Assembly (NCBI GenBank): GCA_002455605.1
Contig: DKLE01000136.1
Span: 1 to 5,108 of the forward strand
Source: Firmicutes bacterium UBA6648
Lineage (GTDB): Bacteria > Bacillota > Clostridia > Peptostreptococcales > Anaerovoracaceae
Reading direction: 5' to 3'
Length of the DNA: 5,108 bases
Below are positions 1-5,108 of this stretch, in pieces; the stretch's first letter is position 1; every line of letters starts with the position of its first letter. The translations under genes were made by a program, and so were the position numbers. Below the pieces are notes generated by a model. It was not told where the DNA came from. It saw only the letters and a program-made list of their open reading frames with translations, and ran no database searches.

Positions 1-632
1 TTCATGCCTTGAACTGTCTTTGGAGGACGAAGCTTTCCATCAGGGAGCTCTGTCAAATCGGTGTTAAATTAGGAGCAGACGTACCTTTTTGTATCATGGG
101 CCAAGCTAAAGGAAATCCACAGCTTGGGGAGGACATAAATAAAGATGTATTAGCAGCTACCTGCGCTTATGCCCAAGGGATAGGAGAGCAGCTTACACCC
201 CTTACACCCCTTGACTGCCATATACTATTGAGTAAGCCGCCTCTTGGGATTTCCACCGCAGAGGTTTATCAGGGCATTGATGAGGAGTTGGGATTAAAAA
301 AGCCTGAAAATGGAAGTAAAACAGCAATATTGCAGCACCATATCAATACAAAAGAGCTTAGAAGTGGATTAAATACGAAAAATTATGATAAAGTTATTGG
401 TAATATGGCAAATATACTTGAATTATTCAGCATAAAGAGGTATCCTATAATTATGTATACAAAAGACAAGATTGAATGGGAAGGCAGTGCTGCAAAGGCT
501 CTTATGAGCGGAAGCGGTCCTACAGTATTTGCCATATACTTTGAAAGATCAAAGCTAGAGAAAGACTATAAGCTTTTGCGTGAAATAAATAAAGAAACTT
601 ATGCTACAAGAACACTGGTAGGAAATAATTAA
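1..632 (+). CDS. ispE: 4-diphosphocytidyl-2-C-methyl-D-erythritol kinase (IspE), 5'-truncated by the window edge
   Basis: IspE is the cytosolic GHMP-family kinase that phosphorylates the 2-hydroxyl of CDP-methylerythritol in the non-mevalonate isoprenoid pathway. The frame is open to the left edge (codons for His-Ala at 3-8 precede a Leu TTG at 9), so the true start and the ATP-binding GGGSS motif lie outside the window. Visible landmarks are KLGADVPFCI (about 69-98), the AQGIGEQLTPL segment (171-203), KPPLGISTAEVY (235-270), and the C-terminal GHMP motif MSGSGPTVFA starting at 504. These four blocks in this order identify the family firmly. Compared with E. coli IspE as I recall it, there are about 19 extra residues between the GADVPF block and AQGIGE (102-158). 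The gene ends 13 bases before gntR, which suggests co-transcription. The rest of the protein to the stop has normal length and spacing. Confidence 0.95.
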   Translation, partial: HALNCLWRTKLSIRELCQIGVKLGADVPFCIMGQAKGNPQLGEDINKDVLAATCAYAQGIGEQLTPLTPLDCHILLSKPPLGISTAEVYQGIDEELGLKKPENGSKTAILQHHINTKELRSGLNTKNYDKVIGNMANILELFSIKRYPIIMYTKDKIEWEGSAAKALMSGSGPTVFAIYFERSKLEKDYKLLREINKETYATRTLVGNN

Positions 633-645
633 GATGAGGTGAAAG

Positions 646-1302
646 ATGTTAAATTTTGATATTCAGAATCATAGACCCCTGAGGGAGATCGTTTATGAGG
701 AACTAAAGATGCAGATTCTGACGGGGAAAATTGTTCCCGGAACAAGAATGATGGAAGTGGAATTGGCTGAAGATATGGGTGTAAGCCGTACTCCCATCAG
801 AGAGGCTATTCGAAAGCTGGAAAAGGAAGGGCTTGTTACTATTGAGCCTCGCAGAGGTGCCTATGCTTCTCAGATTTCTACAGACGATATGGTTGAGATT
901 CTTGAAGTGCGTCAAAATATGGAAGGTCTTGCTGCATTTATGGCTGCCAGCCGTATGAAGCCGGAGCAGTTAAAGCTGATAGAAGAAGCAGAAGATGCAT
1001 ACAATCTGGCCGTTGAAAAAGGCAATACTGCAGATATGATATTTTATGATTCTAAATTTCACAAGCTGATTGTAGAGGCAAGCAATAACAAAACCCTGCT
1101 TCAGCTTATTGAACCGCTGCAGGAAATGGCACTGAGGTTTAGATATTTATATTATGATGATTTTAAAAGAGCCGTGAATATGCCCAATGAGCATCAGATG
1201 ATTATAGAAGCTATTGCAAAAGGCGATGCAGAAGCGGCGAAGACTGCGGCAGATGTCCACATCAGACAGCTAAAAGAGCTGGTTATGACAGAAGGTGTAT
1301 AA
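646..1302 (+). CDS. GntR-family transcriptional regulator, FadR/FCD subfamily
   Basis: A 218-residue DNA-binding regulator. Residues about 10-75 form the GntR winged helix-turn-helix: LREIVYEELKMQILTGKI, then LAEDMGVSRTPIREAIRKL (40-58) as the HTH, and IEPRRGAYA (66-74) as the wing. Residues about 80-215 are an all-helical FCD ligand domain. The metal-binding pattern of that domain is complete: D135-x3-H139 (DSKFH), H183 (NEHQ) and H205 (VHIRQ). A divalent metal with a small carboxylate ligand is therefore expected from family knowledge, but the effector is not deducible. The ATG is preceded by GAGGTG at 636-641 with suitable spacing. It follows ispE by 13 bases and ends before the terminator at 1317, so the two probably form the end of one operon. 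No clear operator for it was found in the window; its targets are unknown. Confidence 0.93.
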   Translation: MLNFDIQNHRPLREIVYEELKMQILTGKIVPGTRMMEVELAEDMGVSRTPIREAIRKLEKEGLVTIEPRRGAYASQISTDDMVEILEVRQNMEGLAAFMAASRMKPEQLKLIEEAEDAYNLAVEKGNTADMIFYDSKFHKLIVEASNNKTLLQLIEPLQEMALRFRYLYYDDFKRAVNMPNEHQMIIEAIAKGDAEAAKTAADVHIRQLKELVMTEGV

Positions 1303-1316
1303 GCATTGAATAAAAT

Positions 1317-1357
1317 AAAGCCCTTTTCCTGATAGCTTTTCGGGAAAGGGGCTTTTT
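1317..1357. terminator. Bidirectional rho-independent terminator between gntR and cheC
   Basis: Left arm 1317-1329 (AAAGCCCTTTTCC) pairs with right arm 1343-1355 (GGAAAGGGGCTTT) over 13 positions with one G-T wobble and a 13-base loop. On the plus strand the stem runs into a T tract (1353-1357) 15 bases after the gntR stop. On the minus strand it is followed by TTTATTTTATT and lies 14 bases past the stop of the convergent cheC-like gene. It therefore plausibly serves both genes. Confidence 0.85.
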
Positions 1358-1370
1358 CAATTTGTATAGA

Positions 1371-1955
1371 CTAGGATATGGGCTGCATTTTACGCATTTC
1401 ATCCAATATGGCCTGGCAGATGTCACTGCTCATAACTGTTACAAAATTGGTTGTCAAAAAATCTTCTATATCCAATGTGAATGTGATTGTCATAACGGAG
1501 TCATACTGACCGTACATAAATTCTTTATACGTATTTGTATCTTGAACTTCACCTAGTTTTGGTGTGGAAATATCAATTTCTTTATTAAGAAAGTTGGCTA
1601 AGGCTGTTGAAGAGGAACCCATCATTTGATTCATCAACTCACAGATAGCGCTCTTAGATATTTCATCTATTTCCGTAATTTCCATATAAGTCATTTGACT
1701 AACCATTTTCAAAATATCTTCCCTTTTTAATAGCAAGGAATTTGTGCCCTTTAATCCTTTTGTATAGTCCACACTAATACCAAAAGCAGGTTCCAGATAT
1801 TTTATGTCCAGATCCTTGGGAGTTACTATCTCTACCTTTGGGACAGAGATATTTACTGTTTTGTTAAGTATGGTAGATAGTGCGGTAGCTGAAGAACCAA
1901 TACCGATATTAAAAAGTTCACCGATAGCATCTATTTCTTTTCTTGTTACGTCCAT
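1371..1955 (-). CDS. cheC: CheC-type CheY-P phosphatase (chemotaxis family), two active-site motifs
   Basis: A 194-residue protein of the CheC/CheX/FliY phosphatase family, which dephosphorylates CheY-P in the cytoplasm. The family signature [DS]-x3-E-x2-N-x22-P occurs twice and is exact both times: D9, E13, N16, P39, and S102, E106, N109, P132. The two halves also share the G-x-S-S/A-x-TAL helix after the Asn (S21-SATAL and S114-STAL). Two intact sites and a length near 200 fit CheC rather than CheX (one site) or FliY (extra FliN domain). The frame extends upstream to an ATG at 2030, but MDVTRKEIDAIGE at 1955 is chosen because it has AAGGAG eight bases upstream and matches where family members begin. 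It is convergent with gntR and divergent from sipL, with no cheD or flagellar neighbour. A paralogue in another two-component pathway is possible. Confidence 0.85.
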   Translation of the reverse strand: MDVTRKEIDAIGELFNIGIGSSATALSTILNKTVNISVPKVEIVTPKDLDIKYLEPAFGISVDYTKGLKGTNSLLLKREDILKMVSQMTYMEITEIDEISKSAICELMNQMMGSSSTALANFLNKEIDISTPKLGEVQDTNTYKEFMYGQYDSVMTITFTLDIEDFLTTNFVTVMSSDICQAILDEMRKMQPIS

Positions 1956-1963
1956 ATGCATTA

Positions 1964-1969
1964 CTCCTT
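1964..1969 (-). promoter_or_regulatory. Shine-Dalgarno site that decides the cheC start
   Basis: On the minus strand AAGGAG stands 8 bases before the ATG at 1955 but only 2 bases before the in-frame ATG at 1961. The spacing favours translation from 1955 and argues against both the 1961 start and the longer reading from 2030. Confidence 0.75.
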
Positions 1970-2001
1970 GCATTATAATTTTGTAAAGATAACTTTTTTT
2001 T

Positions 2002-2030
2002 AGATTACCACAAATTTCAAAATTATTCAA
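2002..2030 (-). promoter_or_regulatory. Possible sigma-A promoter for cheC
   Basis: On the minus strand TTGAAT (2030-2025) and TAATCT (2007-2002) are separated by 17 bases, with TG one base before the -10 (extended -10 type). Transcription would begin near 1995, giving a leader of about 40 bases that includes the Shine-Dalgarno. The match is weak (4 of 6 and 3 of 6) in AT-rich DNA. A better-looking TATAAT at 1977-1972 is too close to the Shine-Dalgarno to be useful. No sigma-D (flagellar) type promoter was seen. Confidence 0.25.
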
Positions 2031-2047
2031 TTCTTTTCACCGGGAAT

Positions 2048-2096
2048 ATATTTGCGTTAAACAAGTAGTATAAATTTCAACAAGGCAGAATAAAAT
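2048..2096 (+). promoter_or_regulatory. Possible sigma-E-type promoter(s) for sipL
   Basis: From knowledge of the family, sipL is expected under mother-cell sigma-E, whose sites resemble ATA, then 16-18 bases, then CATACANT. Two overlapping candidates fit partly: ATA at 2048-2050 with TATAAATT at 2069-2076 (18-base gap, 6 of 8), and ATA at 2070-2072 with AATAAAAT at 2089-2096 (16-base gap, 6 of 8). The region is AT-rich, so such matches arise by chance and neither can be preferred by eye. Confidence 0.25.
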
Positions 2097-2160
2097 GTAT
2101 TGTGTTCAACGTATGTAATGCGGACAATGCCGCAAAATAAAAATTAAATTTAACGTATAA

Positions 2161-2165
2161 GGGGG
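2161..2165 (+). promoter_or_regulatory. Shine-Dalgarno site of sipL
   Basis: AAGGGGG ends 8 bases before the ATG at 2174. It supports that start; the next in-frame ATG is far downstream at the beginning of the repeat array. Confidence 0.7.
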
Positions 2166-2173
2166 ATAATATC

Positions 2174-4837
2174 ATGACCTATGATAAGGATATACCTGAT
2201 TTTGCACTTCAGCCTGCTAAAGATACAGATGAGGAAGACTTGTTTGATCCATCACCATATGATCGACTATTAAACTTTCACAGTAAGACCCTAATAGAGG
2301 ATATAAATCCGAGCTTAGAGGATAAAACTCCCAAAGACAGTATTTTCTCTGAAGTAAGAGAGGAAGAACAAACAGAGACGGTAAGCCCGAGAAGAATGCC
2401 GGGGGGTCAAATGCCGGGAATCATGCCGGGAGGTCAGATGCCGGAAATCATGCCAGGAGGTCAGATGCCAGGAATGACACCGGGAGGCCAAATGCCAGGA
2501 ATGACACCGGGAGGTCAGATGCCGGGAACAACACCGGGAGGCCAAATGCCAGGGACAACACCAGGAGGTCAGATGCCGGGAATGACACCGGGAGGCCAAA
2601 TGCCGGGAACAATGCCAGGCGACCGAATGCCGGGAACAACACCGGGAGGCCAAATGCCGGGGACAGCACCAGGAGGTCAGATGCCAGGAATGACACCGGG
2701 AGGTCAGATGCCGGGAACAACACCGGGAGGCCAAATGCCGGGGACAACACCAGGAGGTCAGATGCCGGGAATGACACCGGGAGGCCAAATGCCGGGAACC
2801 ATGCCAGGCGACCGAATGCCGGGAACAACACCGGGAGGTCAGATGCCGGGAACAATGCCAGGCGGTCAGATGCCGGAAACCATGCCAGGCGGCCGAATGC
2901 CGGGAACCATGCCAGGCGACCAAATGCCAGGAACAACACCGGGTTCGGAATTTCCAAGGACAATGCCGGGAAATGATTTCTCCGAGCCGCCGATCTTGAT
3001 ACCAGAGACTTTCTCAGAATCAGAACAGAAGGTAATGGACGCAGAATCAGAAACAGCAGAAGTAATTGCAGACCCAGAAACAGTGGAAGTAATTGCAGAA
3101 CCGAATTTCCAATTGGATTTGGAGAGTGAGCAGCCAAGTACAAAGCCTGTAACGGCAGTACCGTCAACACACGAAGAAACTGTGCCGGCCTCCGCACCAA
3201 ATGCCGAGGCAGCAGTAATTGTACCGATGGCGGGAACCCTTATTACAAACGAATTAAAGATGACAGACATTCGAGAAAAGCCTGAAACAAGAGTATATAT
3301 AGAAGAAGATATACTAGTTCCGGATACAAAGGAAGATTTGGCTTCTATCCTGGCTATGACCGGAAAAGCAAGCCTGGCCGATTCAGAAATCCGCGTGGGA
3401 CAATTGAGTCAGGACTCTGTTAAAGTAACAGGTGAAATAGAACTGCACACCTTGTATATTCCTGAAAGCTATGCAGGAGAACATCATATTATCAATATTC
3501 AGTCAAGACTGCCGTTTAAGACAGAGTGGAATGTGTCAGCAGAGCCTCTTTCCAGGTTAGTTATTAAACCATCTATTGAAAGTATTGATTATACAGTGAT
3601 AAATGAAAGAAAATTCAGAGCTAAATTGACGGTTAAACTGAGCATGCGGGAATATGCTAATGTGGAGATGCAGGTATTCCAGGGGATTAAAGGCGAAAAA
3701 CTACAGCTGTTAAAAGAAAAAATACAAATGACTCATGTCTCAGAAAGAAAAACCGATGTAATGGATATTAATGAGGCATTAGCTATAAAGGACACGCAGC
3801 CGAAGCCGGAGCGTATTTTAAAATATGATGTGGATATTGTAGAAAACCATAAACAGATTACAGAGGATAAGGCTGTTATCAACGCGACTATCTACTGCAA
3901 TGTATTATACTTAGGAAGCAGTAATGATGCGGAAGCCATGTCATTGGAAGAAAATACGGGAAATAAGATTTCTCCTCAACTATTCCAAGGTAAAACAGAA
4001 TTTACGCAATTTATTCCGATTGTCAATGCTGCGGAAGGAAGTAAGATATCCTTTAATTACAACAACCTTACGGTACATATCAAAGAGCCGGATCCAGAAG
4101 CGCCTGGTGAAAGTGCTTTTGCATTGGAAGGAAGCGTAGAAACTACCATTGAAATTTATAAAAATTTAGAACGGGAAATTGTAACAGATATTTATCATCG
4201 AACCAAAGATGTAGTTTGTGATAAAGTTGAATTAGAAGCAATGTCCTTGGGAGGCAGTGGTGTAACAGAAGCTGCGGTAAGAGAGATCATTAATGTCCCT
4301 GAGAAATATGGAGAAGTAAAAAAAGTTATATACATTTATGGTAACATCAAGAATAGTAAGAGCTTTCTGGAGCAGAATAAAAATATAGTAGAAGGCACCA
4401 TAGATATTAATTTATTATGTCTTCCTGAAGATGAAAAGAAAACTGCTTTCCGACTGAACAAGGAAGTTAATTTCAGAGGGGCAATGGAAATTCCAATGGG
4501 AAGAGGCGATACAAAGGCCAATAGCGAGATCGCCATAAAAGAGCTTTGGTTTGACAGAATTAATACAAAACAGATTGAAGTAAATGCCAATTTATTCATA
4601 TCTTCCTCCGTATACGGACAGGATAAATATGAAGTGATCCAAAATGTCTGCTTCGTGGAATCAAAAGAAGAACGGGGTTCAAAACCGGGAATGGTTGTAT
4701 ATATAACAAAAAATGGCGATACACTCTGGAATATAGCAAAAAAATATAGAACCACAACGGAGATGATAACTGAAATTAATGAACTGTCAGAAGGCCAGCC
4801 ATTACCTTCTGGAATGAAGCTTTTAATAGTGAAATAA
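2174..4837 (+). CDS. sipL: SipL-type spore coat morphogenetic protein: SPOCS (DUF3794) units plus C-terminal LysM, with an N-terminal MPGGQ repeat array
   Basis: An 887-residue soluble protein without signal peptide or membrane segment. Order of parts: acidic N-terminus (1-74); 9-residue Met/Pro/Gly repeats (75-267); acidic, Pro/Glu/Val-rich linker (268-378); three SPOCS-like beta-rich units at about 380-505, 545-675 and 695-825; LysM domain (842-887) with GDTLWNIAKKY at 848-858. SPOCS plus a terminal LysM is the architecture of Clostridioides difficile SipL, the functional counterpart of Bacillus SpoVID, which localises coat around the forespore by binding SpoIVA through its LysM. The close linkage to ispE and spoIIR also agrees with sipL as I recall it in C. 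difficile. Without the repeats and linker the length would be near 585, close to the usual size, so the array is an added block. The repeat DNA is much richer in GC (for example 18 of 27 bases in one unit) than the rest of the gene. Family assignment is firm; orthology to sipL is likely. Confidence 0.88.
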   Translation: MTYDKDIPDFALQPAKDTDEEDLFDPSPYDRLLNFHSKTLIEDINPSLEDKTPKDSIFSEVREEEQTETVSPRRMPGGQMPGIMPGGQMPEIMPGGQMPGMTPGGQMPGMTPGGQMPGTTPGGQMPGTTPGGQMPGMTPGGQMPGTMPGDRMPGTTPGGQMPGTAPGGQMPGMTPGGQMPGTTPGGQMPGTTPGGQMPGMTPGGQMPGTMPGDRMPGTTPGGQMPGTMPGGQMPETMPGGRMPGTMPGDQMPGTTPGSEFPRTMPGNDFSEPPILIPETFSESEQKVMDAESETAEVIADPETVEVIAEPNFQLDLESEQPSTKPVTAVPSTHEETVPASAPNAEAAVIVPMAGTLITNELKMTDIREKPETRVYIEEDILVPDTKEDLASILAMTGKASLADSEIRVGQLSQDSVKVTGEIELHTLYIPESYAGEHHIINIQSRLPFKTEWNVSAEPLSRLVIKPSIESIDYTVINERKFRAKLTVKLSMREYANVEMQVFQGIKGEKLQLLKEKIQMTHVSERKTDVMDINEALAIKDTQPKPERILKYDVDIVENHKQITEDKAVINATIYCNVLYLGSSNDAEAMSLEENTGNKISPQLFQGKTEFTQFIPIVNAAEGSKISFNYNNLTVHIKEPDPEAPGESAFALEGSVETTIEIYKNLEREIVTDIYHRTKDVVCDKVELEAMSLGGSGVTEAAVREIINVPEKYGEVKKVIYIYGNIKNSKSFLEQNKNIVEGTIDINLLCLPEDEKKTAFRLNKEVNFRGAMEIPMGRGDTKANSEIAIKELWFDRINTKQIEVNANLFISSSVYGQDKYEVIQNVCFVESKEERGSKPGMVVYITKNGDTLWNIAKKYRTTTEMITEINELSEGQPLPSGMKLLIVK
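2396..2974 (+). repeat. 27-bp in-frame tandem repeat array in sipL (about 20 units plus a degenerate one)
   Basis: After a partial MPGG (from 2396), twenty 27-bp units run without spacers from 2408 to 2947, followed by a degenerate unit (EFPRTMPGN, 2948-2974). The consensus peptide is QMPG-(T/M)-(T/M)-PGG. Variants include R for Q (units 9, 16, 19), D for the last G (8, 15, 19) and E for the first G (2, 18). Residues 75-258 contain 33 Met, no Lys and no aromatic residue, so the segment should be disordered. Many neighbours alternate CAG...GGC and CAA...GGT, which points to a 54-bp higher-order period. Because 27 is a multiple of three, gain or loss of units would keep the frame. Confidence 0.97.
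2489..2839 (+). repeat. Higher-order duplication inside the array: 162-bp blocks 2489-2650 and 2678-2839
   Basis: Units 4-9 and units 11-16 have the same peptide sequence and differ at only four of 162 bases when offset by 189 bp (seven units). The four differences are CAA/CAG, CCA/CCG, ACA/ACC and GGC/GGT, all silent. Unit 10 lies between them. This is the mark of a multi-unit duplication by slippage or unequal crossing-over. Confidence 0.9.
3050..3103 (+). repeat. Two-copy 27-bp tandem duplication in the acidic linker of sipL
   Basis: Residues 293-301 (ETAEVIADP) and 302-310 (ETVEVIAEP) are adjacent copies encoded by 27-bp units that differ at four bases. The period equals that of the upstream array, but the sequence is unrelated to it. 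Confidence 0.8.
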
Positions 4838-4846
4838 TTTAGTATT

Positions 4847-4875
4847 GTATAAAAAACCTCCTGTTGGCAATACTT
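4847..4875 (+). promoter_or_regulatory. Sigma-F-like forespore promoter for spoIIR
   Basis: GTATA (4847-4851) and GGCAATACTT (4866-4875) are separated by 14 bases. The second element fits the sigma-F -10 pattern GG-NN-A-N-A-N-T at every fixed position, and the first fits the GTATA-type -35. Transcription would start near 4881-4884, about 27 bases before the spoIIR ATG. SpoIIR is known to be made under sigma-F in Bacillus, so both position and type agree with the expected control. It is a consensus match read by eye. Confidence 0.55.
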
Positions 4876-4909
4876 CCAAATAAGGGAGTAACCAAACAGG
4901 AGGTCTTTT
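4852..4909 (+). terminator. Long hairpin after sipL that encloses the spoIIR Shine-Dalgarno (terminator and/or translational block)
   Basis: The outer stem ACCTCCTGTT (4856-4865) pairs perfectly with AACAGGAGGT (4895-4904). It continues with GG 4866-4867 to CC 4892-4893 past a bulged A, and an inner stem TACTTCC (4871-4877) with GGGAGTA (4884-4890) containing one G-T wobble. The loop is AAATAA. Outside, AAAA 4852-4855 can pair with TTTT 4906-4909 past a bulged C. The T run is short (four) and abuts the spoIIR ATG, so termination may be incomplete. The same arm hides AGGAGGT, the ribosome-binding site of the next gene. Confidence 0.75.
4898..4904 (+). promoter_or_regulatory. Shine-Dalgarno site of spoIIR, inside the hairpin
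   Basis: AGGAGGT is a full match to the 16S rRNA anti-Shine-Dalgarno, 5 bases before ATG 4910. It decides this start over the in-frame ATGs at 4931 and 4940. All seven bases are paired in the hairpin of a read-through transcript. Confidence 0.85.
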
Positions 4910-5108
4910 ATGAGATTTGATAAACGACAAATGCAGGCGATGCTATTTATATTAATATGTTTGATTTTATATACAGGATGGTATACACAGAGTGCGAAAA
5001 AACAAGATTATCATTCCGGGATTATTCGGTTTCATGTGTTAGCCAACAGTAATTCCCAGGAAGATCAGGAATTGAAGCTTAAAGTTAGAGATGGAGTGTT
5101 AGAAGCCT
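4910..5108 (+). CDS. spoIIR: Stage II sporulation protein R (SpoIIR), 3'-truncated by the window edge
   Basis: The first 66 codons are present. A short basic start (MRFDKRQ) precedes a hydrophobic segment (about residues 9-23, AMLFILICLILYTGW) that is a signal peptide or membrane anchor. It is followed by the SpoIIR core beginning SGIIRFHVLANSNSQEDQ (36-53) and LKLKVRDGVLEA, which is the family's most conserved stretch. SpoIIR is made in the forespore, is exported to the space between the two membranes, and triggers SpoIIGA to process pro-sigma-E in the mother cell. It lies 72 bases after sipL on the same strand but has its own forespore-type promoter candidate. Recognition is firm despite truncation. 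Confidence 0.95.
   Translation, partial: MRFDKRQMQAMLFILICLILYTGWYTQSAKKQDYHSGIIRFHVLANSNSQEDQELKLKVRDGVLEA

Noticed and set aside
1972..1977. Perfect TATAAT on the minus strand upstream of cheC.
   Set aside because: It lies only two bases from the Shine-Dalgarno, so transcription would start within or past it, and no -35 stands at the right distance.
1362..1986. Short plus-strand open frames opposite cheC (64 and 60 codons).
   Set aside because: They run antisense within a well-identified gene and have no family resemblance or convincing start signals.
1956..2030. N-terminal extension of the CheC protein from an ATG at 2030.
   Set aside because: No ribosome-binding site fits that start, the added residues do not resemble the family, and a good site fits ATG 1955.
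2012..2080. Direct repeat AAATTTCAA at 2012-2020 and 2072-2080 in the divergent region.
   Set aside because: Nine bases of AT-rich sequence recur easily by chance, and there is no symmetry or promoter relation that supports an operator.
2120..2133. Small inverted repeat GCGG-N6-CCGC upstream of sipL.
   Set aside because: Four pairs only, with no T tract immediately after and no clear place in a riboswitch or operator.
2408..2947. CRISPR-like array of 27-bp repeats.
   Set aside because: Units abut without spacers, vary between copies and encode a continuous in-frame peptide. No cas genes are visible.
2396..2974. Collagen-like region, as in spore-surface BclA proteins.
   Set aside because: Glycine does not recur every third residue. 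The unit is nine residues with PG/PGG pairs, so a triple helix is not expected.
2315..3200. Long open frames on the minus strand through the repeat array (202 and 250 codons, His/Trp/Arg/Ser-rich or Leu/Pro/Ala-rich).
   Set aside because: They are shadows: a 27-bp period with no stop in a given frame stays open through all copies. They lack ribosome-binding sites, and the opposite strand encodes a clear SipL-type protein running through both ends of the array.

Overview
The window looks like a chromosomal segment of an AT-rich, Gram-positive, endospore-forming anaerobe of the class Clostridia. The evidence is two sporulation proteins (a SipL-type SPOCS/LysM coat morphogenetic protein and SpoIIR), Clostridium-style Shine-Dalgarno sequences, and the gene order ispE - gntR - sipL - spoIIR. 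Genus cannot be fixed from the sequence alone; a Lachnospiraceae-like or related lineage is an inference.

Layout. Positions 1-632 hold the 3' two-thirds or so of ispE (isoprenoid MEP pathway), whose 5' end lies outside the window. It is followed after 13 bases by a complete FadR/FCD-type GntR regulator (646-1302). A strong hairpin at 1317-1357 ends this pair and probably also ends the convergent gene on the other strand. That gene, on the minus strand (1371-1955), is a stand-alone CheC-type phosphatase with two intact active-site motifs. A 218-base divergent region (1956-2173) separates it from sipL (2174-4837). SipL has an acidic N-terminus, about twenty 9-residue Met/Pro/Gly repeats, an acidic linker, three SPOCS (DUF3794) units and a C-terminal LysM domain. 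The window ends inside spoIIR (4910 onward).

How the genes relate. SipL (mother cell, coat assembly around the forespore) and SpoIIR (forespore, signal that activates sigma-E in the mother cell) belong to two cell compartments of the same sporulating cell. The 72 bases between them carry a long hairpin whose 3' arm contains the spoIIR Shine-Dalgarno sequence. A good sigma-F-like promoter is buried inside the hairpin, so that a transcript starting there would lose the 5' arm. This arrangement could keep mother-cell read-through from sipL from making SpoIIR while leaving the forespore transcript translatable. It is the most interesting regulatory idea in the window.

The other notable structure is the 27-bp tandem array in sipL. 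It is GC-rich, strictly in frame, has internal higher-order duplication with only synonymous differences, and is followed by a second, unrelated 27-bp tandem duplication in the acidic linker. The ispE and gntR genes look ordinary apart from an apparent 19-residue insertion in IspE.
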